45,809 bases of DNA, taken from the NCBI RefSeq assembly GCF_026125825.1, contig NZ_JAHCKK010000030.1:1-45809 (forward strand), given 5' to 3'. Under the pieces are notes generated by a model that did not search any database, was not told the DNA's origin, and saw only the letters and a program-made list of their open reading frames with translations. Position numbers and translations under genes: made by a program. Within the stretch, counting starts at the first letter, position 1. The number at the start of each line of letters is the position of its first letter. The DNA comes from Hydrogenophaga sp. GTDB taxonomy: Bacteria > Pseudomonadota > Gammaproteobacteria > Burkholderiales > Burkholderiaceae_C. Positions 17,313-26,389 of the stretch are shown here, piece by piece.

Positions 17313-18368
17313 TCACTTTTTCCAGACAACGCGGTAGGCGATCAAGGTGTCGCAGGCCAGCAGCGCGAACAGCAGCAGCCCCTGGAACACACCCGTGATG
17401 GATTTGGGCAGGCCCAGGCGCGACTGCGCGAGCTCGCCTCCGATGTAGAACATGCTCATGAGGATGGCCGAGAACACGATGCCCACCGGGTGCAGCCGCC
17501 CCACGAAGGCGACGATGATGGCGGCGAAGCCGTAGCCTGCCGGCACGTAGGGGGTGAGCTGGCCGATGGGGCCCGCCACCTCCAGCGCACCGGCCAGGCC
17601 GGCCGCACCGCCCGAGGTCAGCAAGGCGATCCACAGCGCCTTGCGCGACGAGAAGCCCGCATAACGCGCCGCCGCCGGTGCGAGGCCGCCCACCAGCTGC
17701 GCATAGCCCGCGTAGGTGCGGAACAGGAAGACCCACACCGCCGCCACGCCAGCCAGCGCGATCAGCAGACCGATGGTCACGCGCGAGCCGCTCATGAGGC
17801 GCGGGATCTGCGTGACCGACTCGAAGGTCTTGGTCTGCGGGAAGTTGTAGCCCATCGGGTCTTTCCACGGCCCGTAGACCAGGAAGTTGAGCACCTGCAC
17901 CGCCACATAGACCAGCATCAGGCTCACCAGAATCTCGTTGGCGTTGAAGCGGTCGCGCAGCAGCGCGGTGATGCCGGCCCAGAACATGCCGCCCAGCACA
18001 CCGGCGGCGAGCACCGCGGGCACGATCCAGGCGCCGGTGCTCTTGTCGGCGGTCAGCGCCACCCCGGCGGCGAAGATCGCGCCGATGATGTACTGCCCCT
18101 CGGCGCCGATGTTCCACACGTTGGAGCGGAAGCACACCGCCAGCCCGAGCGCGATGATCAGCAGCGGCGTGGCCTTCACCATGAGTTCGGACAGCGCGTA
18201 GGTGCTCTTGATCGGCTCCCAGAAGAACACCTGCAGGCCGCGCACCGGGTCCTTGCCCAGCACGGCGAACAGGATGACGCCGATCACCACGGTGATCAGC
18301 AGGGCCAGCAGCGGCGAGGCGTAGCCCCAGCGCGCCGACGGTTGGGGACGGACTTCAAGCCGCAGCAT
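17313..18368 (-). CDS. BMP-associated ABC transporter permease (first permease, NupP/YufP type)
   Basis: The 351-residue permease has an N-terminal cytoplasmic stretch, then multiple transmembrane helices. It carries the signature CFRSNVWNIGAEGQYIIGA (about 80-98), typical of the first permease in BMP nucleoside ABC systems. The EAA-like coupling region is represented by RYAGFSSRKALW. It overlaps the ATPase gene by 14 bases and precedes the second permease by 7 bases, so ATPase, both permeases and probably the lipoprotein form one transcript on the minus strand. Confidence 0.93.
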   Translation of the reverse strand: MLRLEVRPQPSARWGYASPLLALLITVVIGVILFAVLGKDPVRGLQVFFWEPIKSTYALSELMVKATPLLIIALGLAVCFRSNVWNIGAEGQYIIGAIFAAGVALTADKSTGAWIVPAVLAAGVLGGMFWAGITALLRDRFNANEILVSLMLVYVAVQVLNFLVYGPWKDPMGYNFPQTKTFESVTQIPRLMSGSRVTIGLLIALAGVAAVWVFLFRTYAGYAQLVGGLAPAAARYAGFSSRKALWIALLTSGGAAGLAGALEVAGPIGQLTPYVPAGYGFAAIIVAFVGRLHPVGIVFSAILMSMFYIGGELAQSRLGLPKSITGVFQGLLLFALLACDTLIAYRVVWKK

Positions 18369-19899
18369 GGGCGGTCTCCTCTTTCTTGTGGTGGGTGGCG
18401 GTGGTGTCCCACAGCCCGGACATCCATTCGCCGATGCGCTCGATGGTGGCCTCGGCCCGGTCCAGGCTGGGCGACAGGCGCCCCTTGGCGATCACGTGCA
18501 GGCGGTCGCTGATCTCGAACAGTTCGTCGAGCTCCTCGCTCACCACCAGCACCGCGCAACCCGCGTCGCGCAGCTTGAGGATCTCGCCGCGGATCTGGGC
18601 CGACGCGCCCACATCCACGCCCCAGGTGGGCTGGCTCACGATCAGCAGCTTGGGTTTGGCCTCGATCTCGCGGCCCACGATGAACTTCTGCAGATTGCCC
18701 CCGGAGAGCGACTTGGCGGCCGCGTCCGGCCCATTGGCCTTGACCTTGTAGCGCGCAATGATGTCGGCCGCCTGGGCCTTGAGCGCGCCCACGCGGATCC
18801 ACCCGCCCGCCCCCAGCGCGTTCTGGCGCGAGAGCAGCAGGTTGTGCGAGAGCGAAAGCGTTGGCACGGCGCCCCGGCCCAGGCGCTCCTCGGGCACGAA
18901 GTGCTGGCCCTGGGCGCGGCGCCGGCCCGGACCGGCGTGCGACACATCCTGTCCGCCGAGGCGGATGCTGCCGGCCGGTGCGCGGCGGTCCTCGCCCGAG
19001 AGCGCGTACAGCAGCTCGCTCTGGCCATTGCCCGAGACCCCGGCGATGCCCACCACCTCGCCCGCGCGCACCGTGAGCGCGATGTCGGCCAGGTGCGTGC
19101 CGAAGGGATCGTCGCTCTTGAGGGTGAGGCCGCTGACTTCCAGCACCGCCGCGCCGGCATGCAGCTCGCGCACCTCCAGCGCGGGCGGTTCGGCGCCGAT
19201 CATCAGGCGCGAGAGCGAGGCGTTGCTTTCCTGGCGCGGGTCGCACACGCCCGTGACCTGGCCGCCGCGCAGCACCGTGCAAGCCGTGCACAGCTCGCGG
19301 ATTTCGTGCAATTTGTGGCTGATGTAGAGGATGCTGCAGCCCTCGGCCGCGAGCTTTCGCAGCACCACGAAGAGTTTTTCCACCGCCTGCGGCGTGAGCA
19401 CCGAGGTCGGTTCGTCCAGGATCAGCAGCTGCGGGTTGGTCAGCAGCGCGCGGATGATCTCCACCCGCTGCATCTCGCCCACCGAGAGCGTGTGCACCGG
19501 CCGCGAGGGGTCGATGTCCAGCCCGTACTCCGTGGCCTTGGCGGTGATGCTGGCGCTCACCTCCGGCAGGGTGAGCGATTTGTCCAGCCCGAGCCAGACG
19601 TTTTCGGCCACGGTGAGCGTGTCGAACAGGCTGAAGTGCTGGAACACCATGCTGATGCCCAGAGCGCGCGCTTCCTGCGGGTTGCGGATGTGCACCGGCC
19701 GGCCGTTGAACATCACCGTGCCCTCGTCGGGCTTCACCGAGCCGTAGATGATCTTCATCAGGGTGGACTTGCCGGCGCCGTTCTCGCCCAGCACGGCATG
19801 CACTTCGCCGGGCTGCACGGTGAGCGAGACGCCGCTGTTGGCCACCACGCCCGGATATCGCTTGGTGATGCCGCTGAGTTGCAATCGTGTCGTGGTCAT
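18355..19899 (-). CDS. double-domain ABC transporter ATPase for BMP-type purine uptake
   Basis: The 514-residue protein has two fused nucleotide-binding domains. The first is canonical: Walker A GENGAGKS (about 38-45), signature LSVGEMQRVEI and Walker B LLILDEPTSVL. The second keeps GVSGNGQSE and LSGGNLQKFIVGREI, but its Walker B reads LLIVSQPTWGVDVG. The acidic D-E pair is replaced, as is usual in the second half of RbsA/NupO-like ATPases. The start MTTTRLQLSGITKRYPG matches the family. It is the first gene of the transporter operon, 26 bases downstream of the LysR gene on the same strand, so readthrough from lysR is possible. Confidence 0.95.
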   Translation of the reverse strand: MTTTRLQLSGITKRYPGVVANSGVSLTVQPGEVHAVLGENGAGKSTLMKIIYGSVKPDEGTVMFNGRPVHIRNPQEARALGISMVFQHFSLFDTLTVAENVWLGLDKSLTLPEVSASITAKATEYGLDIDPSRPVHTLSVGEMQRVEIIRALLTNPQLLILDEPTSVLTPQAVEKLFVVLRKLAAEGCSILYISHKLHEIRELCTACTVLRGGQVTGVCDPRQESNASLSRLMIGAEPPALEVRELHAGAAVLEVSGLTLKSDDPFGTHLADIALTVRAGEVVGIAGVSGNGQSELLYALSGEDRRAPAGSIRLGGQDVSHAGPGRRRAQGQHFVPEERLGRGAVPTLSLSHNLLLSRQNALGAGGWIRVGALKAQAADIIARYKVKANGPDAAAKSLSGGNLQKFIVGREIEAKPKLLIVSQPTWGVDVGASAQIRGEILKLRDAGCAVLVVSEELDELFEISDRLHVIAKGRLSPSLDRAEATIERIGEWMSGLWDTTATHHKKEETAHAAA

Positions 19900-19924
19900 G
19901 GGTCTCCTTCTGGGTCTTGTGGGT

Positions 19925-20869
19925 TCAGCTCTCGGCGTCGGGGCGCTTCAGCGAGGCGGCCACGCCCTTGACCTGATCGCGCAGCCAGCGCCCTGCCTTG
20001 GAGGCGTGGGTGCGCTCGTGCCAGAGCTGGTAGTACATCATTCGCGGGAACTCCACCGGGCTGGGCAGCACCTTGACCGGCAGCACACCGGTGAAACGGT
20101 CGCAGTATTGGCGCCCGGTGGTGAGCACCAGCAGGCTGCCGGCCACCATGGCCGGGATCAGCCCGAAATGGGGGCAGCGGGCGGTGATGTTGCGCACCAG
20201 GCCCAGGGTGGCCAGGTGCTCGTCCACAAAGCCGCGAGCGCCAGGGTGGGTGGGCGTGGGCGCGATGTGCTCGGCGCCCAGCCAGGCCTCCACGTCCCAG
20301 CCCCGGCGCGCCGCCGGGTGCTGGCTGGACACCAGGCAGACCACCTCGTCGCCGAACAGGCGGCCCAGGTGCAGGTCGTCGGGCGGCTGCGACCAGTTGC
20401 CGATCACCACGTCCACATCGCCCTGGGCCAGGTGGTTGCGGTAGTCGGAGTCGCGCGAGAGCGGGTGGATGTCGATCGGGCAGTTCGGCGCCTGGCTCTT
20501 GATCTGCGTCACCAGCTGCGGCAGGAACAGGGGGTCAAGGTAGTCGCTGGCGGCGATGCTGAAGCTGTGGCGCGCGGTGGCCGGATCGAAGCTGCGCGCG
20601 TCGGAGAACAGCACCTCGGCGCTGCGCAGGATGTCGGCCGCCGGCTCGATCATGCGCAGACCGGCCACCGTGGGCACCATGCCCGAGCCCGAGCGCACCA
20701 GAAGCGGGTCGCCGGCCATTTCGCGCAGGCGTTTGAGCGCCGCACTCACCGCCGGCTGGTACATGCCCAGGCGCAGCGCGGCGCGCGACACGCTGCGCTC
20801 GGTGAGCACGGTGTGGAGCACGCGGATCAGGTGCAGGTCAATCTTGTCGAACATGGACATGTATTTCAT
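19925..20869 (-). CDS. LysR-family transcriptional regulator of the purine block
   Basis: The 314-residue protein has an N-terminal winged helix-turn-helix (about 10-65; SVSRAALRLGMYQPAVSAAL) and a C-terminal periplasmic-binding-like effector domain. It lies between the transporter operon (same strand) and xdhAB (divergent), with 94 bases of intergenic DNA to xdhA that contain an inverted repeat (20912-20931). By the usual LysR logic it should control xdhAB and itself in response to a purine or an intermediate such as xanthine or urate. The ligand is not visible in the sequence. ATG codons at 20869, 20860 and 20854 are all possible starts. Confidence 0.9.
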   Translation of the reverse strand: MKYMSMFDKIDLHLIRVLHTVLTERSVSRAALRLGMYQPAVSAALKRLREMAGDPLLVRSGSGMVPTVAGLRMIEPAADILRSAEVLFSDARSFDPATARHSFSIAASDYLDPLFLPQLVTQIKSQAPNCPIDIHPLSRDSDYRNHLAQGDVDVVIGNWSQPPDDLHLGRLFGDEVVCLVSSQHPAARRGWDVEAWLGAEHIAPTPTHPGARGFVDEHLATLGLVRNITARCPHFGLIPAMVAGSLLVLTTGRQYCDRFTGVLPVKVLPSPVEFPRMMYYQLWHERTHASKAGRWLRDQVKGVAASLKRPDAES

Positions 20870-20911
20870 ACCCTTGTCCTATGTGGGTGAATGGTGTTTT
20901 GGGCATTTTGG

Positions 20912-20931
20912 ACATATGGCCGAGCATATGT
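20912..20931. promoter_or_regulatory. inverted repeat in the lysR-xdhA intergenic region, likely LysR operator
   Basis: ACATATG-N6-CATATGT is a perfect 7-bp inverted repeat located 33 bases before the xdhA start and 42 bases from the lysR start. It is AT-rich in a GC-rich genome. Arm spacing gives a T-N12-A rather than the classical T-N11-A arrangement, so it is only a candidate site for the adjacent LysR protein. Confidence 0.55.
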
Positions 20932-20963
20932 TGTGCCAAGGGCGCGGCGCTATGCTGGCACGC

Positions 20964-22466
20964 ATGAGCACCGAAATATCCGCACAAACCCTGACCTTTC
21001 TGCGCCGCGGCCAGCCCGTGACGCTGCACCACGTGGCCCCCGACCGCACCCTGCTGGAGGTGCTGCGCGAAGACCTGCACTGCACCGGCACCAAGGAGGG
21101 CTGCGGCGAAGGCGACTGTGGCGCCTGCACGGTGGTGCTGGGCGAGGCGGTGGACGGCCGCCTGGAATACAAGGCCATCAACAGCTGCATCCGGCTGGCG
21201 CACTCGGTCGACGGCCTGGCGGTCTGGACCGTGGAAGACCTGGCCAACGCAAGCGGCGAATTGCACCCTGCCCAGGAAGCCATGGTGCAGTGCCACGGCA
21301 GCCAGTGCGGTTTCTGCACCCCGGGCTTCGTGATGAGCCTGTTCGGCATGTACCAGAACACCCAGGGGGGACAAGGCATCGACCGCGCCCAGGCCCAGGC
21401 CGATCTCTCCGGCAACCTGTGCCGCTGCACCGGCTACCGGCCCATCCTGGACGCCGCCCAGCAGATGGGCGGCCTGCCGCTGCCCGAGGGCTGCGGCGTG
21501 AACGAAGCCGCCACGGTGGCAGCGCTCCAGGCACTCGACAAGAACCGCCAAGGCACCCCGAGCGCCTACCTGCGCCCGACCCGGCTGGCCACCCTGCTGC
21601 AGCAGCGCGCCGCCCACCCCCGGGCCCAGGTGGTCGCCGGCTGCACCGACGTCGGCCTGTGGGTCACCAAAATGCACAAGCGCTTTGCACAGGTGCTGGA
21701 CGTGACCGCCGTGCGCGAGCTGCGCCGGGTGGAAGACTACCCGCACCACATCGCCATCGGCGCGGCCGTGACGCTGACCGACGCCTACGCCGCCCTGGTG
21801 AAAGACCGCCCCCAGCTCAAGACCTTCGCCCAGCGCTTCGCCGGCCTGCCGGTGCGCAACTCGGGCACGCTGGGCGGCAACGTGGCCAATGGCTCGCCCA
21901 TCGGCGACTCCATGCCCCTGCTGATCGGCCTGGGCGCCAGCGTGGTGCTGATGCGCTGGGATGCGAAACGCGGCGCCATCGCCCACCGCGAGTTGCGGCT
22001 CGAAGACCTCTACACCGGCTACCGCACCAACGTGATGCGGCCCGACGAACTGCTGGCCTGGATCAAGGTGCCCCGCCCCACGGCCGGGGAGACCTTCAAG
22101 GCCTACAAGATCAGCAAGCGCTTCGACGACGACATCTCCGCCGTCTGCCTGGCGATCCAGATGACGCTGACCGATGGCGTGGTGGCGCAGGTCTCCATCG
22201 GCGCGGGTGGCGTGGCCGCCACGCCGGCGCGCGCGCGCCAGACCGAAGCCGCCCTGCGCGGGCGGCCGTGGACGGCCGAGACGGTGCAAGCCGGCGTGGC
22301 CGCACTGCGCGCCGAGTTCCAGCCCATCTCCGACATGCGCGCCAGCGCCGCCTACCGCCAGGCGGTGCTGGGCAACCTGCTGCAACGCTTCTGGCTGGAG
22401 ATCCAGGGCCTGCAGCACATCAACCTGGAAAACCTCAACGCGGCAACGCTGGAGGCACTGGCATGA
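20964..22466 (+). CDS. xdhA: xanthine dehydrogenase small subunit (2Fe-2S and FAD)
   Basis: The 500-residue subunit transfers electrons from the molybdenum site to NAD. Domain order: plant-type ferredoxin cluster (GCGEGDCGACTV, C47/C52/C55 with C75), a helical [2Fe-2S] domain with CHGSQCGFCTPGFVMS and NLCRCTGYRP, then the FAD-binding domain from about 190 (NSGTLGGNVANGSPIGDS). This is the standard bacterial XdhA plan. The ATG at 20964 is chosen; an in-frame ATG four codons upstream (20952) is equally possible. The stop overlaps the xdhB start as ATGA. With XdhB it converts hypoxanthine and xanthine to urate in the cytoplasm. Confidence 0.95.
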   Translation: MSTEISAQTLTFLRRGQPVTLHHVAPDRTLLEVLREDLHCTGTKEGCGEGDCGACTVVLGEAVDGRLEYKAINSCIRLAHSVDGLAVWTVEDLANASGELHPAQEAMVQCHGSQCGFCTPGFVMSLFGMYQNTQGGQGIDRAQAQADLSGNLCRCTGYRPILDAAQQMGGLPLPEGCGVNEAATVAALQALDKNRQGTPSAYLRPTRLATLLQQRAAHPRAQVVAGCTDVGLWVTKMHKRFAQVLDVTAVRELRRVEDYPHHIAIGAAVTLTDAYAALVKDRPQLKTFAQRFAGLPVRNSGTLGGNVANGSPIGDSMPLLIGLGASVVLMRWDAKRGAIAHRELRLEDLYTGYRTNVMRPDELLAWIKVPRPTAGETFKAYKISKRFDDDISAVCLAIQMTLTDGVVAQVSIGAGGVAATPARARQTEAALRGRPWTAETVQAGVAALRAEFQPISDMRASAAYRQAVLGNLLQRFWLEIQGLQHINLENLNAATLEALA

Positions 22467-24856
22467 ACGCACGCGACGCCAACAACCCCACCCCCGCGCC
22501 GGTGGTGATCTCGTCCCGCGCGGACGCTGTCGCTCCGCCCGAGGACGTGGCCGAAGCCCGCCCTGCGGCACCCCTGCCGCCGGCGAGTGCGCGCGCCGCC
22601 GGGGTCTCGCGCTTCCACGAAAGCGCGCGCGCCCAGGTGGCCGGCGGCGCCACCTACATCGACGACATCCCCGAGGTGCGCGGCACGCTGCACGCAGCCC
22701 CGGTCTGTTCCAACGTGCCCCACGGCAAGTTGCGTGGGGTGGACGCCTCGGCCGCCCTGGCGATGCCCGGCGTGCGCGGCGTCTTCGGCGCCAGCGACAT
22801 CCCCGGCGACCCCACGCTGGCCGCCTTCGCGCACGACGAGCCGGTGTTCGCCAGCGAGACGGTGCAGTTCACCGGCCAGGTGGTGGCCGTGGTCGTGGCC
22901 GACGACGTGATGACCGCGCGCCGCGCCGCGCGCCTGGTCAAGCTCGACATCGAACCCCTGCCCGCCGTGCTCTCGGTGCACCAGGCCCATGCCCAGGCCA
23001 GCTACGTGCTGCCGCCGGTGCATGTGAAGCGCGGCGACGCAGCCGCTGCCCTGGCCCGCGCGCCCCACCAGCTCGAGGGCAGCTTCGAGGTCGGTGGCCA
23101 GGAGCATTTCTACCTGGAAGGCCAGATCGCCTATGTGTTGCCGCTGGAGCAGAACCAGTGGTGGGTCTACTCCAGCACCCAGCACCCGGGCGAGGTGCAG
23201 CACTGGGTGTCGCACGCGCTGGGCATTGACAACCACGCCGTGACCGTGGAATGCCGGCGTATGGGCGGCGGCTTCGGCGGCAAGGAAACGCAGGCCGGGC
23301 ACCTCGCGGTGTGGGCCGCCGTGGCCTCGCGCAAGCTGCAGCGCCCGGTCAAGCTGCGGCTGGACCGCGACGACGATTTCATGATCACCGGCAAGCGCCA
23401 CCCCTTCGCCTACCACTACCGCGTCGGCTTCGACGACAGCGGCCTGCTCTGCGGGCTGGACCTGGAGATGCTCGCCAACTGCGGCTTCAGCGCCGACCTC
23501 TCCGGTCCCGTGGCCGACCGCGCGATCTTCCACGCCGACAACGCCTACTTCCTGGAAGACGTGACGATCTCCAGCTACCGCTGCAAGACCCACACCCAGA
23601 GCCACACGGCCTTCCGCGGCTTCGGTGGCCCGCAGGGCGTGATCGTGATCGAACGCATCCTGAGCGACATCGCCCAGGCGCTCGGCATGGACCCGCTGGA
23701 CGTGCGCCTGCGCAACCTCTACGGCATCGACAGCCGCAACGTCACGCACTACCAGATGAAGGTCGAGGACAACATCCTCGAACCGCTCATGACCACCCTG
23801 GCGCAGACCAGCCGCTACCGCGAGCGGCGCGGCCAGATCGCGGCCTGGAACGCCAACAGCCCGGTCATCAAGAAAGGCCTCTCGCTCACGCCGGTGAAAT
23901 TCGGCATCAGCTTCACCGCCACCCTGTTCAACCAGGCCGGCGCGCTGGTGCACGTGTACACCGACGGCAGCGTGCAGGTGAACCACGGCGGCACCGAGAT
24001 GGGCCAGGGCCTCAACACCAAGGTGGCCGCCATCGTGGCCGACGAGCTGGGGGTGCCCTTCGAGCGCGTGCTCTCCACCGCTTCCGACACCAGCAAGGTG
24101 CCCAATGCCAGCGCCACCGCCGCCTCCAGCGGCACCGACCTCAACGGCCGCGCCGCGCAATTCGCCGCCCGCCACGTGCGCGACAACCTCGCGGCCTTCG
24201 TCGCCGGGCTGGACGGCTGCGGCGCGGGCGCGGTGCGCTTTGAAGGCGGCCAGGTGATCACGCCCACCGGCACGCGCACCTTCGAGGAAGTGGTGCACGC
24301 GGCCTACGCCAACCGCATCCAGCTCTGGAGCGACGGCTTCTACCGCACGCCCAAGATCCACTACGACAAGACCACCCTCACCGGCCGGCCCTTCTACTAC
24401 TTCGCCTACGGCGCGGCGGTGACCGAAGTGGCGATCGACACGCTCACCGGCGAGAGCCGCGTGCTCAAGGTGGACATCCTGCACGACGTGGGCCACAGCA
24501 TCAACCCGGCCATTGACATCGGCCAGATCGAAGGCGGTTTCGTTCAGGGCATGGGCTGGCTCACCACCGAGCAGCTGGTGTGGAACGACAAGGGTTATCT
24601 GGCGACCCACGCGCCCAGCACCTACAAGATCCCGGCCACCGGCGACATTCCGGCGCATTTCAAGGTCGAACTCTGGCCCGAGGCCAACCGCGAGGACAAC
24701 GTGCACGGCAGCAAGGCCGTGGGCGAGCCGCCGTTCATGCTGGCGATCAGCGTGTTCGAAGCGCTGCGCGATGCGGTGGGTCAAGCCGGCGGCCGGCCCG
24801 GGGCGATGAACGCGCCGGGCACGGCGGAAGAAGTGCTGAAGGCAGTGGAGGCCTAG
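22463..24856 (+). CDS. xdhB: xanthine dehydrogenase molybdopterin-binding subunit
   Basis: The 797-residue catalytic subunit carries the molybdenum cofactor. Visible elements are GGQEHFYLEGQ (substrate glutamate region), MGGGFGGKE, FRGFGGPQG with the substrate arginine, and the C-terminal GSKAVGEPPFML with the base-catalyst glutamate. Length fits XdhB (about 770-800). The first 45 residues are proline/alanine-rich and not part of the fold. ATG overlaps the xdhA stop by 4 bases. No xdhC (cofactor sulfuration chaperone) follows; instead the stop codon overlaps the stop of the convergent unknown gene, suggesting that downstream DNA was replaced. Confidence 0.95.
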   Translation: MNARDANNPTPAPVVISSRADAVAPPEDVAEARPAAPLPPASARAAGVSRFHESARAQVAGGATYIDDIPEVRGTLHAAPVCSNVPHGKLRGVDASAALAMPGVRGVFGASDIPGDPTLAAFAHDEPVFASETVQFTGQVVAVVVADDVMTARRAARLVKLDIEPLPAVLSVHQAHAQASYVLPPVHVKRGDAAAALARAPHQLEGSFEVGGQEHFYLEGQIAYVLPLEQNQWWVYSSTQHPGEVQHWVSHALGIDNHAVTVECRRMGGGFGGKETQAGHLAVWAAVASRKLQRPVKLRLDRDDDFMITGKRHPFAYHYRVGFDDSGLLCGLDLEMLANCGFSADLSGPVADRAIFHADNAYFLEDVTISSYRCKTHTQSHTAFRGFGGPQGVIVIERILSDIAQALGMDPLDVRLRNLYGIDSRNVTHYQMKVEDNILEPLMTTLAQTSRYRERRGQIAAWNANSPVIKKGLSLTPVKFGISFTATLFNQAGALVHVYTDGSVQVNHGGTEMGQGLNTKVAAIVADELGVPFERVLSTASDTSKVPNASATAASSGTDLNGRAAQFAARHVRDNLAAFVAGLDGCGAGAVRFEGGQVITPTGTRTFEEVVHAAYANRIQLWSDGFYRTPKIHYDKTTLTGRPFYYFAYGAAVTEVAIDTLTGESRVLKVDILHDVGHSINPAIDIGQIEGGFVQGMGWLTTEQLVWNDKGYLATHAPSTYKIPATGDIPAHFKVELWPEANREDNVHGSKAVGEPPFMLAISVFEALRDAVGQAGGRPGAMNAPGTAEEVLKAVEA

Positions 24857-26271
24857 ACGAAGGGCTGTTGCTGCAGCCCCACCCGGAAGGCGTCCAGCAC
24901 TTCAAGATTGGGGGGGGTGACATGTTGGAACCTGACACCACCTCCGTCAATTCCGAGCCCGCGATGCTCCTCGAGGTCCTCATCGCTGGCTTCGTGCTGG
25001 TCGTCGTCGACGATGATGTTCTGAACTCCTTGAACCCCGAGTGGTTGCCATGAACGGGGCACCTCGCTGATCACGACCGAATCGCCCTGCCCCTCCATGG
25101 GTATCTGCGACCCGTTCCCACGCAGCCCTTGCGACACCGACAGGTTGCTCACGGAGTGTTCGATGACCCCACTGAGGGGCGCCTCCTCTTGCCGGTCCAT
25201 GCACCCAAGGACCAGGGTCATGAGCCAGAACGTGCCGATCTCGATGCCATCGAACAGGGCGACAAAACTGTGGAACTCCACGGGCTCCGTACCGCGCTGG
25301 CACAGGTTGTCGGGCGACAGGCCACGGTTCATGTGGTGCTTCCAGGCGGGCAACAGCAGCCCTTCCCCGAGGGCCTGGATGCCGTGCGTGATGGCCTTGG
25401 TGCGCAAGCCGATGAGGGGCAGAGGATCTTGCTGGTACCAGCTCTTGAACAAGCGCTGGCTGAGGTAACCGATCGTGGTCCACGCCAGCAAGTCGGTGGC
25501 CGCGAACAGCCCGGTCTGCAGGGCGCTGTCCCCGACATCGGGCAGTTGCCGTGACCCGGTGCGGCGAACGGGGGGTAGCTGGTTCGCCACGGCCAGGCCG
25601 ATCTGGTCGAACGCACAAACCACCAAGGCCACCATGAGAATCCACAGGTGAACACGCGCAGGCGCCTTCAGCGTCCTCAGCCCCAGGCACTGCTTGACGG
25701 CCGGAATGGCGAGGTCTCGCAGCGCGAAACGCACCCCGTGTTGCACCAGCCGGTTGGTCAACTCGGCGGCCACGCGCTTTTCGTAGGGAAGGTCGCCGCC
25801 CTCATTGCAAAAACCGTGCTCCATGGCGGTCTGAATGGCGGTGCCCGCGACGTAGCCCAGGAAGTTCGCAAAGGCGGTCGCCGCCGCATCCCGAAAAATA
25901 GGGCCATACTGAGGACCCTCCCCGAGCATGGTCAGCACCTCGTCCACCTGCCGCCGCAGGAGAACCGGGTCGTACGGGCCGTGCAGGTTTTCCAGACCGT
26001 CCAGCGCGCGGTTCAGGTGACGAATCAGCGCCTGACCGCTCTTGAAGTACCCGCGGAGTGAAACGGGCTCCTCTTGATAGTGGTGCTGCAGTTGCTGCAG
26101 CAGGTCAAGGTCGGGTTGCTCGCCGAGAAGAAGAAGACCAGCTTCCCGCTTCAAATTGGACCATTCTTCGGGCAGCCAACGCTGCCCGCACATTCGGTCA
26201 AACCGGTCCGCCAAATCGATGGCCGTCAAATCGGGTTGGTGGGGCTGAGCGCGTGTAAAAGAGGGAATCAT
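24853..26271 (-). CDS. unrecognised 472-residue membrane protein, foreign-looking
   Basis: I do not recognise this family. The protein starts MIPSFTRAQPHQPDLTAIDL with no signal peptide. A charged helical N-terminal half (1-125) is followed by hydrophobic segments at about 131-150, 206-231, 251-275 and 334-358, then a polar tail with an acidic run (421-437, DDDQHEASDEDLEE). Several cysteines occur in the membrane half. The DNA is visibly less GC-rich and has less GC-biased third positions than its neighbours. It lies between xdhB and an IS3 fragment, pointing to horizontal acquisition. GGGA precedes ATG at 26271. Long soluble N-terminus, paired membrane segments and acidic tail would also suit a secreted effector, but that is speculation. 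Confidence 0.7.
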   Translation of the reverse strand: MIPSFTRAQPHQPDLTAIDLADRFDRMCGQRWLPEEWSNLKREAGLLLLGEQPDLDLLQQLQHHYQEEPVSLRGYFKSGQALIRHLNRALDGLENLHGPYDPVLLRRQVDEVLTMLGEGPQYGPIFRDAAATAFANFLGYVAGTAIQTAMEHGFCNEGGDLPYEKRVAAELTNRLVQHGVRFALRDLAIPAVKQCLGLRTLKAPARVHLWILMVALVVCAFDQIGLAVANQLPPVRRTGSRQLPDVGDSALQTGLFAATDLLAWTTIGYLSQRLFKSWYQQDPLPLIGLRTKAITHGIQALGEGLLLPAWKHHMNRGLSPDNLCQRGTEPVEFHSFVALFDGIEIGTFWLMTLVLGCMDRQEEAPLSGVIEHSVSNLSVSQGLRGNGSQIPMEGQGDSVVISEVPRSWQPLGVQGVQNIIVDDDQHEASDEDLEEHRGLGIDGGGVRFQHVTPPNLEVLDAFRVGLQQQPFV

Positions 26272-26389
26272 GCGTGGTTTGGGTTGGCACCGAGGTGCGG
26301 AAGCGCACCAACGAGGCCCCTGAGTGGCAGCACCGGGCGATCGGTTCGGCCCCTTCCCGCCATTGAGCCCTATTGGGGTCGAAATTTGA

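Noticed and set aside
18355-19899. Degenerate second Walker B (SQP for DEP) as a defect of the ABC ATPase
   Set aside because: Replacement of the catalytic acidic pair in the second half is normal in this double-domain ATPase family.
20891-24856. Plus-strand open frame of 1321 codons spanning xdhA and xdhB
   Set aside because: Its first half is an out-of-frame reading of xdhA; only the last 797 codons are real (XdhB). There is no natural single-gene fusion here.
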